This document shows, in pieces, positions 37,868-46,936 of a DNA stretch of 64,000 nucleotides (its first letter is position 1; each line of letters starts with the position of its first letter). Origin of the DNA: Seleniibacterium sp963677135 (GTDB taxonomy: Bacteria > Desulfobacterota > Desulfuromonadia > Desulfuromonadales > Geopsychrobacteraceae). The notes under the pieces were generated by a model. It saw only the letters and a list, made by a program, of their open reading frames with translations, had not been told where the DNA came from and made no database searches. The stretch spans positions 434,001 through 498,000 of the forward strand of contig CAXXLS010000014.1 of the NCBI GenBank assembly GCA_963677135.2, in the 5' to 3' direction. Both the position numbers and the translations under genes were made by a program.

Positions 37868-38620
37868 TTACTCCAGAAGAAGCGTCTCGACACGCTCAAG
37901 ATCTGCCGGGGTATCGACCCCGTGACAGCTGAATTCGGTCTCTGCGACGTACAGTTTGATGCCTCGCTCCAGGGCCCGAAGCTGCTCGAGATTCTCCAGG
38001 GACTCCAAGGGTGTTTTGGGCCAACCGGGATAGTCCAGCAACAGATCGCGGCGATAAACATATAGCCCGATATGACGCAGGTACTGGGCATGCGGCAGCA
38101 GCTCGGGCAGTTCTTCCTTGCCGAAATCACGAGGCCAGGGAATCGGCGCCCGGGAAAAATAAAGGGCAAAACCATTCAGATCGCGGACGACCTTGACAAC
38201 GTTCGGGTTGTAGAAATCCGCGATGTCATCAATCCTGGCCGCGACCGTCCCCATGGTGATGGACGCATCGTCGATGAGGGGAGCAACCGCCTGGTCGACC
38301 ATCCGCGGATCAATCAGGGGCTCATCCCCCTGGACATTGACGATCAGCTCGGCCTCAATGCGGGAGGCGACTTCGGCCAGCCGATCCGTCCCGGTCGGAT
38401 GGTCGGCGCGGGTCATCATCACCTCGCCGCCGAACGCCTCAACCACTGCAGCTATCCGCTGGTCATCGGTTGCGACAATGATCCGGTCAACGCCTTCTGC
38501 CCGGGCAACCCGTTCACAGACATGTTGAATCATCGGCCGCCCCGCAATCATGGCCAGGGGCTTGCCGGGAAACCGTGTCGATGCATACCGGGCCGGAATA
38601 ATTGCCGTCGCTTTTGTCAT
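37868..38620 (-). CDS. kdsB: CMP-KDO synthetase
   Basis: 250 residues. N-terminal nucleotide-binding pattern IIPARYASTRFPGKPL; then IIVATDDQRI, VNVQGDEPLIDP and YFSRAPIPW. Activates Kdo with CTP. It is the first gene of the long run; about 170 bp separate it from pyrG, with a TAGAAT hexamer in that gap, so pyrG may also have its own promoter. Confidence 0.96.
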   Translation of the reverse strand: MTKATAIIPARYASTRFPGKPLAMIAGRPMIQHVCERVARAEGVDRIIVATDDQRIAAVVEAFGGEVMMTRADHPTGTDRLAEVASRIEAELIVNVQGDEPLIDPRMVDQAVAPLIDDASITMGTVAARIDDIADFYNPNVVKVVRDLNGFALYFSRAPIPWPRDFGKEELPELLPHAQYLRHIGLYVYRRDLLLDYPGWPKTPLESLENLEQLRALERGIKLYVAETEFSCHGVDTPADLERVETLLLE

Positions 38621-38723
38621 AACACACCCTTTCCGAAGCAGGCAAAGTGCAGATACTTGCGCGAATTCCCCCCCGTTGTCAATCTTGAATTATGAATAAA
38701 ACCACCAGGCCTCGAATCCTCTT

Positions 38724-40487
38724 TCAACTCTGCCTTGCCAGCAGCCTGGCGATCCTTTTACATAAGGAATAGATACGCTTCAACTGGTCCGTCAGCTCAA
38801 ATTCCACCTGCAGTGTCACCAGCCGATCGACGGGACTGCGGGCCAGGCTGGCCGCCTGGTGTTCAAAGGCCGTATCGGCTGCGGAATTGATCTTTTCCCG
38901 CAACGCCAGAACCTGCTTCGCTTTGGCGGAATCATTTTCGACCACGGCCTCGACAACCATTTTCACCGCGGTATAGACACGCCCGTAAAGAATTTCGAGA
39001 ATATCCCTCATAGCAACGCTGGGGACCAGTTTCTTCTCGGCCATACGGACTCCGATCTTGGAGATTTCCCCTTCGAAGATGTCCCCGATCCCCTCAAGCA
39101 ATTCGACCGCCTGGAGCAGCTGGAAATATTCGGCCGCCTGGTTTTTGGTAAGCTCCCGTTTTCCTATTGCGTTCAGATATTGCATGATGGCGTGATGCAG
39201 TGCGTCAACGGCGTCATCCTCCCTGACAATCTCCTGAAACTCCCGGAGTCTAGGCACTTCGAGGGAACTCTTGATCTTCAGCATCGTCAGCAGGACCCGC
39301 TCGCCGAGCCGCCCGATTTCGAGGCGCACCAGGCCGAGAGCGGCGGAGGGCGTATCCAGCAACCGCTCATCAAGATACCTGGGAGCGTCCAGCAGGCGTT
39401 GCCTTTCGGATAGCGAATCAGGAACCAGCCAATGGACCAGCCGTTCAAAAAGAGGCGTAAACCAGATCAGCACGGCGGTATTGATGACATTAAACAGGGT
39501 GTTGGCATTGGCAATCTGTCTGGGCGCGGACGCGGCAAGATGGTCGAATCCCGAGAGTTGCGGATACCCGGGGGACACCAGAATCGCCAACCGGGCCAGT
39601 TCATCGATAAAGAAAACCCAGAACAGGACCCCGACCAGGTTGAACACGACATGAACAACCGCGGCCCGCAATGCGATCCGGGGGCGTCCCAGGGTCGCCA
39701 GGAGAGCCGTGACACAGGTACCGATATTGGCCCCCAGAGCGATGGAGATCCCGGCCAGCAGGGGCATGACCCCTTGACTGGCGAGCATGATGACAATTCC
39801 CGTGGTCGCCGCAGAGGATTGAATCAGGGCCGTCAGCACGGCGCCGATCAGCAGGCCCCACAGAGGACTGCGCACCTCGGACATCAGGCTGATAAAGGCC
39901 TGAAATCCGCGCAATGGAGACATGGCATCGCTCATGATATTCATACCGAGAAAGATCATGCCGAGGCCCAGCAGAATGCCGCCGAAATAGCGAACCTGGT
40001 CGCGCCGAATCAACTCTGACAGCAGGTAGCCGACAGCGATAAAAGCCAGGGCCAGGTGGGTCACCTTGAAGGCGATGATCTGAGCGGTCACGGTCGAACC
40101 GATATTCGCTCCCATGATCACCCCGATGGCCTGCCCCAGAGTCATCACCTGGGCACTGACGAATCCGACCACCAGAACGGTCGTGATCGAGGAGGACTGA
40201 ATGACGCCCGTCGACACGGCACCAACCAGGGCGCCGGAGAAACGGTTTCCGGTCAACCGGGTCAGAATGATCTGCAGACGCGTCCCCGCGGCCGCTTTGA
40301 GGGAATCCGTCATCTCTTTCATCCCGAGCAGAAACAGAGCGAGGCCTCCCCCGACCCCCATTGCCATCCCCCACCAGAAGGTTGGCGCTGACGAATCCGC
40401 CGCGGCCAAAGCCGCCTCACTGAGCAACAGCAGCCCCGGCAGAATCAGGAACAGCAATCTGCGACACGATAGCGGAGACAATCTCAA
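38724..40487 (-). CDS. Na/Pi cotransporter family protein with PhoU-like domain
   Basis: 587 residues. A signal-like first helix, then two inverted Na_Pi_cotrans repeats with QSSSITTVLVVGFV and QSSAATTGIVIMLAS and the GANIG motifs, about eight to nine helices in all (1-390). The C-terminal part (about 410-580) is helical and PhoU-like. Probably takes up phosphate with sodium; bacterial members are often unassigned. Single-gene unit. Confidence 0.9.
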   Translation of the reverse strand: MRLSPLSCRRLLFLILPGLLLLSEAALAAADSSAPTFWWGMAMGVGGGLALFLLGMKEMTDSLKAAAGTRLQIILTRLTGNRFSGALVGAVSTGVIQSSSITTVLVVGFVSAQVMTLGQAIGVIMGANIGSTVTAQIIAFKVTHLALAFIAVGYLLSELIRRDQVRYFGGILLGLGMIFLGMNIMSDAMSPLRGFQAFISLMSEVRSPLWGLLIGAVLTALIQSSAATTGIVIMLASQGVMPLLAGISIALGANIGTCVTALLATLGRPRIALRAAVVHVVFNLVGVLFWVFFIDELARLAILVSPGYPQLSGFDHLAASAPRQIANANTLFNVINTAVLIWFTPLFERLVHWLVPDSLSERQRLLDAPRYLDERLLDTPSAALGLVRLEIGRLGERVLLTMLKIKSSLEVPRLREFQEIVREDDAVDALHHAIMQYLNAIGKRELTKNQAAEYFQLLQAVELLEGIGDIFEGEISKIGVRMAEKKLVPSVAMRDILEILYGRVYTAVKMVVEAVVENDSAKAKQVLALREKINSAADTAFEHQAASLARSPVDRLVTLQVEFELTDQLKRIYSLCKRIARLLARQS

Positions 40488-40597
40488 AACCTCCCTGGAC
40501 GCGGTTAAGGATATAACGACCTTAAATTGAAAGGAACGTTATCAGTATATCGCAATCAGCGGACGAGAAAAAAAGCGAACCAGACGCTCCGGTGCGG

Positions 40598-42103
40598 TCA
40601 ATGCCGCCGGCGCAACCAGGCGGCGGCCAGAGCCACGCCAGCGGCCCCCAGGCACCCCCAGGCAAAAACATCGCCGTAGCGGTTATAAAAGGTCTTCCGG
40701 GACCCAAGACCGACGGTGCCGGTCAGTACGGCATCTTCAAATAAAGGGCTAGATTGAGTGACCTCACCGGCCGGAGAGATCATGGCGGAAATGCCGGTGT
40801 TCGCAGTCCGGACCAGCCAGACCCGGTTTTCAATGGCCCGGAACCGGGCCATGGCCAGATGCTGATAAGGCGCCGAGGAACGGCCGAACCAGGCGTCGTT
40901 GGTCAGGTTGACGAGCAGGCTGCTGCCGCTGGCCACATAATCCCGGGCGAGATTGGGGAAAATGACCTCGTAACAGATCAGCACCCCCAGGCTGTGTCCG
41001 TCAAGTGGCAACGGCTGAACTCGGCCGGGCGAGAAATCACCGACTCCGACCACCAGCTTGTTGATAAAGGACAGCAGTCCGGCCAGAGGAACATATTCAC
41101 CGAAGGGAACCAGGTGAATCTTGTCGGAACGACCGACAACCCGGCCCTCTGCAGTCAGCAGGTAGGCACTGTTGAAATAGGTCAGCCGATCTGGCGCCGG
41201 CCGCTCATAGGCCGGACTGCCGATCAAAAAGGCGGTATCAAGCTGTCCGGGAAGACGTTTTACCTGCCGGGCCAGCAGGGTATCTTCCTGCAGGTAAAAA
41301 GGGGTGGCCGCCTCCGGCCAGACAATCAGGTCGGGGGAGGATTGGGCCGCCTGCCTGGACAAGCGAAGATATTTTCCGACATTGGCCGCCCGCAACGCCG
41401 GATCCCATTTCTGGCTCTGTTCGATGTTCCCCTGGACAAGGGCGACCTTGAGGTTGTCCGAGCGGGCGTCAAGATCGCCCGAAAGACGCCAGAAGCCATA
41501 ACCGACATGGCTGACCGTCATCAGGACAACCACACCGGCTCCCAGCCAGGCAGTCCTGCTGCGGGGTTCCTGGAGCAGCCAGGCCAGAGCACAGTTGACC
41601 GCCACCAGCAGAAAAGAGACCCCGTAAACACCGGTGACATCGGCACTCTGGATAGCCGCGGCAAAATGCTGCTGGGAATAACCGAGCAGTGCCCAGGGGA
41701 AACCGGTCATGACAAGCCCCCGCAGATATTCACAGGCGACCCAGACAAGGGGGAAGGTGACGAGGTACGGCAGGCGAAAAAGAGTCTTGCAGCGGCAGGC
41801 CAGCCAGGACGCGGCACCGAAATACAGCGCCAGGTAGGCGATCAGGAACAGGTAGGCCAGCCCTGAAAAAACAGGACGCAGCCCACCGTAAGTGGTCATC
41901 ACGATATTCAGCCAGTAGAGTACGGCGGCAAAAAAAACCGCTCCGCAGGTCACGCCGGCGGCCCATGGGCGTCGCTGCATGACCAGCAGCAGAGGAACCA
42001 GGGCGATCCACGCCAGCGGATAAAAATCCGGCCGGGGAAATGCCGCCGCCAGCAGCAGTCCCGACACGGCGGACCAGAGAAGAGTTTTGTCCAGACGCGG
42101 CAT
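40598..42103 (-). CDS. lnt: Apolipoprotein N-acyltransferase
   Basis: 501 residues: six to eight membrane helices followed by a nitrilase-like periplasmic domain with the triad Glu (VWPEAATPF), Lys (DKIHLVPFGEYVP) and Cys (LICYEVIFPNLARDY). Adds the third acyl chain to lipoproteins. It begins 3 bp after corC, the classic pairing. Confidence 0.95.
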   Translation of the reverse strand: MPRLDKTLLWSAVSGLLLAAAFPRPDFYPLAWIALVPLLLVMQRRPWAAGVTCGAVFFAAVLYWLNIVMTTYGGLRPVFSGLAYLFLIAYLALYFGAASWLACRCKTLFRLPYLVTFPLVWVACEYLRGLVMTGFPWALLGYSQQHFAAAIQSADVTGVYGVSFLLVAVNCALAWLLQEPRSRTAWLGAGVVVLMTVSHVGYGFWRLSGDLDARSDNLKVALVQGNIEQSQKWDPALRAANVGKYLRLSRQAAQSSPDLIVWPEAATPFYLQEDTLLARQVKRLPGQLDTAFLIGSPAYERPAPDRLTYFNSAYLLTAEGRVVGRSDKIHLVPFGEYVPLAGLLSFINKLVVGVGDFSPGRVQPLPLDGHSLGVLICYEVIFPNLARDYVASGSSLLVNLTNDAWFGRSSAPYQHLAMARFRAIENRVWLVRTANTGISAMISPAGEVTQSSPLFEDAVLTGTVGLGSRKTFYNRYGDVFAWGCLGAAGVALAAAWLRRRH

Positions 42104-42106
42104 CTT

Positions 42107-42967
42107 CTACATTTCGCCCAAGTCGGTTTCGGTTTGCTGGGGAGGAAAAATCCGGATTTTGCGCACCGCGCGCTCATCCCCCTGCTCTATGCGCATATCG
42201 AAACTGTCGACCCGCACCCGTTCTCCGACCGCGGGAACCCGGCCGTACTGCTCCACGATATAGCCGCCGACGGTATCGAACTTTTCCCTGGCGACCTCGA
42301 TATCGTAGTGTTCCTCGAACTCCTCGATACTGAGTCGACCGTCGACGACGACCGAGCCGTCGGCCTCTTCGACCAGCCAGTCCTCCTCCAGATCATATTC
42401 GTCCTGGATATCGCCGACAATCTCCTCAATGAGATCTTCAATGGTGACCAGCCCCGACGTCCCGCCGTATTCGTCGATGACGATGGCGATATGGACGCGG
42501 GTTTCCCGAAATTCCTTGAGCAGGGCGCTCACCAGCTTGGATTCAGGAACCAGGTAGGGGGGACGCAATACCTCGGCCAGAGCGATGTCATCAATGGGCC
42601 GTCCCCAGAACCTGAGGAGATCCTTCGCGTACACCAACCCGATGATATTGTCGATATTGCCTTTGTAGACGGGAATACGGGAATGGCCGGATTCGAGAAT
42701 GACCGCCAGGGCCTGGCTGAGCGGAGCTTCCGCATCGATACAGACCATGTCGGTGCGCGGCACCATGATTTCCCGAAGAATTGTTTCATCGAGCTCCAGA
42801 ATAGACTGGAGCATGTCCCCCTCATCTTCGTCGATGATGCCCTGTTGTTCAGAGGCATCAATAAACTCCTGAAGATCTTCCTCAGTATGAGCCTGCGGGC
42901 GCTGTACCAGTCGACGAGACAGGCGTTTCAGCCAACCTGCAGGCTCCTGCGAGTGTTCCGAGTCCAC
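42107..42967 (-). CDS. corC: CorC/HlyC-type CBS domain protein
   Basis: 286 residues; short form without the N-terminal CNNM membrane domain. A leader of about 60 residues, two CBS domains (about 70-190: REIMVPRTDMVCI..., VYAKDLLRF) and a C-terminal CorC_HlyC domain with DEYGGTSGLVTIEDLIEEIVG. Linked to Mg/Co homeostasis in enterobacteria by name; actual role unsettled. Placed between ybeY and lnt as in many genomes. Confidence 0.92.
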   Translation of the reverse strand: MDSEHSQEPAGWLKRLSRRLVQRPQAHTEEDLQEFIDASEQQGIIDEDEGDMLQSILELDETILREIMVPRTDMVCIDAEAPLSQALAVILESGHSRIPVYKGNIDNIIGLVYAKDLLRFWGRPIDDIALAEVLRPPYLVPESKLVSALLKEFRETRVHIAIVIDEYGGTSGLVTIEDLIEEIVGDIQDEYDLEEDWLVEEADGSVVVDGRLSIEEFEEHYDIEVAREKFDTVGGYIVEQYGRVPAVGERVRVDSFDMRIEQGDERAVRKIRIFPPQQTETDLGEM

Positions 42968-43003
42968 GGTATTAATATTCTCCTGTTGTCAAGTAGCATC
43001 CGG

Positions 43004-43459
43004 TTAAGAGAGAGGAAAAGACCTTACAACGATAGCAAATATTTCACGTTCTTTTGCTTCCATCTCCGCAGCATCTTCGGCGCTGCCGCGTTCATGATCG
43101 TAACCGATAAGATGAAGGATACCATGAATCAGCAGAAACCAAAGCTCATGCTCGAAAGGAATTCCCGCCTCATCGGCATCGGCCGCCGCCCGATCAGCGG
43201 AAATAATCACGTCTCCCAGCAGCTGCGGATTCACCCCACCCCCCTCACCTTCCTGCATGGCGAAGGAGATCACGTTGGTCGGGCGGTCCCGCTCGAGATA
43301 ATCACGATTTATCGCCTGAATTCCCGGATTGTCAAGAATCAGGATCGACAGTTCGGCCTTAGGATATCCCGAGACGTCTAAGATCTTCTGAGCTATCTTC
43401 CGGAGTTGCCGTTTCAGTATCCGGTGCCTGGTCTGCTGATTTTCGATCTGGATTCGCAC
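43004..43459 (-). CDS. ybeY: Endoribonuclease YbeY
   Basis: 151 residues from a GTG at 43459 with AAGGA a few bases upstream; this gives the normal family length, while the frame extends to 43594 within the preceding gene. The zinc motif HGILHLIGYDHERG (three His) is intact, with RPTNVISFAM earlier. Acts in 16S rRNA maturation and quality control. The start lies about 100 bp inside the 3' end of the HD hydrolase gene, an unusually long overlap. Confidence 0.93.
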   Translation of the reverse strand: MRIQIENQQTRHRILKRQLRKIAQKILDVSGYPKAELSILILDNPGIQAINRDYLERDRPTNVISFAMQEGEGGGVNPQLLGDVIISADRAAADADEAGIPFEHELWFLLIHGILHLIGYDHERGSAEDAAEMEAKEREIFAIVVRSFPLS

Positions 43460-45758
43460 ATTTGATCCTTGTCTTTTCCTTAAGAACGGGCTTTTCTCCT
43501 GCTTCCATCTTCTCTCTGACGATATGAACCGGCTCCGGGTAATCGACCCGGTGATGGAACGAACTGGACAGAACCCGATTGAAGCTTTTGGCAATCAGGT
43601 TCAGGTCCTTGAGAGTCAGGTCGCATTCATTGAGCTGCCCGTCGATAAAAATATTATTGATCAGCTTCTGGACCATCCCCTGAATCCGGGCCGGGGTCGG
43701 ATCGGTCAGGGTCCGGCTGGCCGCTTCGATGGCATCGGCCAGCATGATCAGGGCGGCTTCGCGCGTCTGAGGTTTGGGCCCATGATAGCGATAATCGCGC
43801 TCGGAGACCTGGTGGACCCCGGGATCGGACTGGTTCTTGGCCCGGTCATAGAAAAACTTGATCAGCGTCGTCCCGTGATGCTGCTGAATGATGTCGATCA
43901 GCTCGGAACCAAGCTTGTGCTCGCGCGCCAGTTCGATGCCGTCCTTGACATGAGAGGTCAGAATCAGGGCGCTCATGGAGGGGGCGAGCTTGTCGTGCTT
44001 GTTTCGCTGGCCACCGGAATTTTCAATGAAATAAAGGGGCTTTCTGATTTTTCCGATATCGTGGTAGTAGGCCGCGACCCGGGCCAGCAGCGGGTTGGCA
44101 TTGATGGCCTCGGCAGCGGACTCGGCCAGGTTGCCGACCAGGATGGAGTGATGATAGGTGCCCGGAGCCTCCATCATCAATTGCCTCAGAATCGGCGAGT
44201 TCATATTGGCCAGCTCCAGCAGCTTGATGTCGGTCGTATATTTAAAGACCGACTCCACCAGGGGGATGGTTCCGTTGACAATCACGGCACTGAAAATCCC
44301 GCCCAGGAAGCCGAAGCCCAGCTTCCACAGGAGCATCAGTTCGAAACTCCGTCCAGCCAGAAAATGGGTTCCCATGACCAGGGCCATGTTGGTCAGACCG
44401 ATCCACAGACCGGCCCGGTAGAGGGTGGTGCGCTGCTGGCAGTGGCGGACCCCGTGGGCACCGACCAGACTGCCGATCAGGGCGAACAGAACGATCATCA
44501 AACTGTTGCCGAACAGGACCCCGATCAGCAGAGTAAAGCAGACGGTAAACAGCAGGGCCGTTTCCGAGTTCAGGACAATCCTGATCAGCATTGCCCCCAC
44601 GGCAAAGGGGATCGCGTAAAAATAGGCCGAGGAATCGACGTAGGCGAACGTGTTGCCCATTCCGGTGGCGATGAAGATCGAAATCTTGATCAGGATGAAC
44701 AGGGCGATAAAAACGACCGAGAGGAACAGCAGGTCGCGAGAATCCGGGTGGAATTTACTGACGTTGGTGTTGCCGAACAGATAGGTGACGAAGAGCAGCA
44801 GCAGGGTACAGATGAGAAGCCCGGCAATCGTCTCGAAATTCCGGTTGTCTCTTCCGGAATCCCGAATCGCCCGCAGCTTCATGATCTGGTCGGCCGTAAC
44901 CCGTTCCCCCTCGCGAACGATCATTTCCCCCTTCTTGATCTGGAACAGGACCGGGGTAATCTGGTCACGAGCTTCCTGGCGACGCTGTTCGGTCGCTTCT
45001 TCGTTATAGACCAGGTTCGGTCGCAGCTGCTGCTGAACCACTTTGAGCAGAATCTGCCGCTGCGCTTCCGAAACATCGAGCAGGCCCAACTGCTCTTTGG
45101 CATCGGCCAGTGCATCATTCAGGCTGGTCGCCTTGTCGAGCAGTTGAGGAGGCATCTCGGTACCGGCATTGCGGTTGAAAACGACCAGCCCCTTGCGTTG
45201 CTGCTCCTGGAACGCCTGCTGACTGGCGACGATAGGACGGTCGAAAACCGGCCGCAGCAGATCCCCCACGGCGATCGGCAGGTCATGATCCAGCGGCAGG
45301 CTCAGCAGAGGCTGATATTCCTCCTCGGTCAACGGCACCCCGAAATCAGCTTCGAGCAGGGGCAGGAACTCCCCGAGTTCCGTCGGCGCAGGGTTTTCCT
45401 GCCGCTGCAGCAACAGGCCGAGACCGTCCTTGATCCGCTTGATCGCCTGACTGCCGGCAGCCGCGTCGAAATCATAGACAAGAGGAACGGCGTTGGCGGC
45501 CTCCTCGCGTTTGGCCCGGGTCAGGGGAATATCCTCAACCAGCAGGTCGCGAGGCGACTTGATGTCCCGCGAGGCGATGTCGCCGGGAGCATGGTAATCG
45601 GGAATCAGACCGCCCTTGGGGACGACGATCAATGTCAGCAGGACGGCAACCACCAGCAGCATCCAGCCCGCCATCTGATCCCGCCCTTTCTGATTGATGG
45701 GATAGCCCAGAAAACGGGCTCTGCTGCGCAGAACCTTGCTCTTCTCTTCTTTTGTCAT
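43359..45758 (-). CDS. PgpH-type 7TM-HD domain phosphohydrolase
   Basis: 799 residues from the ATG at 45758 (the frame runs on to 45965 inside phoH). One N-terminal helix, a large periplasmic 7TMR-HDED domain (about 70-330), seven membrane helices (about 340-530) and a cytoplasmic HD domain with YHHSILVGNLAE and YYHDIGKIRKPLYF, then HHGTTLIKFFY. In Listeria PgpH degrades cyclic-di-AMP; in proteobacteria the substrate is less certain. The C-terminus is charged and overlaps ybeY. Confidence 0.92.
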   Translation of the reverse strand: MTKEEKSKVLRSRARFLGYPINQKGRDQMAGWMLLVVAVLLTLIVVPKGGLIPDYHAPGDIASRDIKSPRDLLVEDIPLTRAKREEAANAVPLVYDFDAAAGSQAIKRIKDGLGLLLQRQENPAPTELGEFLPLLEADFGVPLTEEEYQPLLSLPLDHDLPIAVGDLLRPVFDRPIVASQQAFQEQQRKGLVVFNRNAGTEMPPQLLDKATSLNDALADAKEQLGLLDVSEAQRQILLKVVQQQLRPNLVYNEEATEQRRQEARDQITPVLFQIKKGEMIVREGERVTADQIMKLRAIRDSGRDNRNFETIAGLLICTLLLLFVTYLFGNTNVSKFHPDSRDLLFLSVVFIALFILIKISIFIATGMGNTFAYVDSSAYFYAIPFAVGAMLIRIVLNSETALLFTVCFTLLIGVLFGNSLMIVLFALIGSLVGAHGVRHCQQRTTLYRAGLWIGLTNMALVMGTHFLAGRSFELMLLWKLGFGFLGGIFSAVIVNGTIPLVESVFKYTTDIKLLELANMNSPILRQLMMEAPGTYHHSILVGNLAESAAEAINANPLLARVAAYYHDIGKIRKPLYFIENSGGQRNKHDKLAPSMSALILTSHVKDGIELAREHKLGSELIDIIQQHHGTTLIKFFYDRAKNQSDPGVHQVSERDYRYHGPKPQTREAALIMLADAIEAASRTLTDPTPARIQGMVQKLINNIFIDGQLNECDLTLKDLNLIAKSFNRVLSSSFHHRVDYPEPVHIVREKMEAGEKPVLKEKTRIKCANPDRKSADQAPDTETATPEDSSEDLRRLGIS

Positions 45759-45786
45759 AAACTCTCTACCAGTAACCTGTGCCTGC

Positions 45787-46773
45787 TCAGCCCCGGGCCC
45801 GGTGGCCCTGCTCGATATCGCGGCGTTCCGCTTTCTGATACGCCTGAACAATCGATTGGACAATCGGGTGCCGAACAACATCCACGTCGCTGAAGTGAGA
45901 AAAGGCAATACCGGGAACGCCGACCAGCACATCGATGGCATGCAGCAATCCCGATTTGTTCTCACGAGGCAAGTCTATCTGGGTCACATCCCCAGTAATA
46001 ACAGCACAACTGCCGAACCCAAGACGGGTCAAAAACATTTTCATCTGCTCTACTGTGGTATTTTGTGCTTCATCAAGGATAACAAAAGCATCGTTTAAAG
46101 TCCTCCCACGCATAAAGGCCAGGGGGGCCACCTCGACGACACCCGTCTCCACGAGATTTTTGGCCTTGTCAAAATCAACCATATCGTAAAGCGCATCATA
46201 GAGCGGTCTCAGATAAGGGTTGACCTTTTCAGCCAGGTCGCCGGGGAGAAAGCCCAGTTTTTCACCGGCCTCAACCGCCGGACGGACCAGCATGATTCTG
46301 CTGACCTCCTTGCGCATCAGGGCGGCAACGCCCATGGCCATGGCCAGATAGGTCTTTCCGGTCCCGGCCGGGCCGATGCCGAAAACCACGTGATTCTGCC
46401 TGATATTGTCGATGTAGTGCTTCTGGGCGAGGCTTTTGGGCGCAATCATTTTATTGCGCGCGGACACGAACACGGTATCGAAGAAAATGTCACGAAGAGA
46501 CGACCCGGAATCGGCCGAAAGAATGCGGATGGCGTAGTCGATGTCGGTTGGGTATAAAGGCATCCCTTCGCGCAGTAATGCGCACAGCTCTTCCAGCAGC
46601 CGGACCCCGATCTGGACCTGAGAGGGGTCTCCCACCAGGGACAGGGTAGTCCCCTGGCTGCCAAGGCGGATGCCCAATTTTTTTTCTATGAGCTTAAGAT
46701 GCTTGTTCTGCTGGCCAAATAATTGTACGGCTAGAGCCGCATCGCCAACATCAAATCGTTCGCGTGAGCTCAT
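45787..46773 (-). CDS. PhoH-like ATPase
   Basis: 328 residues, PhoH (YbeZ) type. Walker A GPAGTGKTYLAMAMG, Walker B FVILDEAQNTT, plus SSLRDIFFDTVFVSARN-like upstream linker. YbeZ interacts with YbeY in RNA metabolism. First gene of the phoH-HDIG-ybeY-corC-lnt block. Confidence 0.95.
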   Translation of the reverse strand: MSSRERFDVGDAALAVQLFGQQNKHLKLIEKKLGIRLGSQGTTLSLVGDPSQVQIGVRLLEELCALLREGMPLYPTDIDYAIRILSADSGSSLRDIFFDTVFVSARNKMIAPKSLAQKHYIDNIRQNHVVFGIGPAGTGKTYLAMAMGVAALMRKEVSRIMLVRPAVEAGEKLGFLPGDLAEKVNPYLRPLYDALYDMVDFDKAKNLVETGVVEVAPLAFMRGRTLNDAFVILDEAQNTTVEQMKMFLTRLGFGSCAVITGDVTQIDLPRENKSGLLHAIDVLVGVPGIAFSHFSDVDVVRHPIVQSIVQAYQKAERRDIEQGHRARG

Positions 46774-46809
46774 CTGCAGTCTGGTTTCAGTTTATTCATA
46801 GGTTCACGA

Positions 46810-46838
46810 AATCTAGCACCATTAAATTTTGAATGCAA
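46810..46838 (-). promoter_or_regulatory. Candidate promoter of phoH operon
   Basis: On the minus strand, TTGCAT, 17 bases, TAGATT, about 40 bases upstream of the phoH start. Confidence 0.5.
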
Positions 46839-46892
46839 TAGGTCTTGAAGTGACGTCAGGGCATAATCCGATCCCCCGTCCCGGGCAAATCC

Positions 46893-46901
46893 TGCTATAA
46901 T
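46893..46901 (+). promoter_or_regulatory. Extended -10 promoter of HEAT/HD-GYP cluster
   Basis: TGCTATAAT, an extended -10 element, 35 bases before the GTG start of the first HEAT-repeat gene. No recognisable -35, as is usual for extended -10 promoters. Confidence 0.5.
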
Positions 46902-46936
46902 GAACCTCTGATTTATGATACCAAACAGTTCTTCAT

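Noticed and set aside
43524..45893. Long plus-strand open frame of 789 codons
   Set aside because: It lies antisense to the HD hydrolase gene, whose domains are unmistakable; the antisense product is rich in Gln, Asp, Arg and Gly without any domain.
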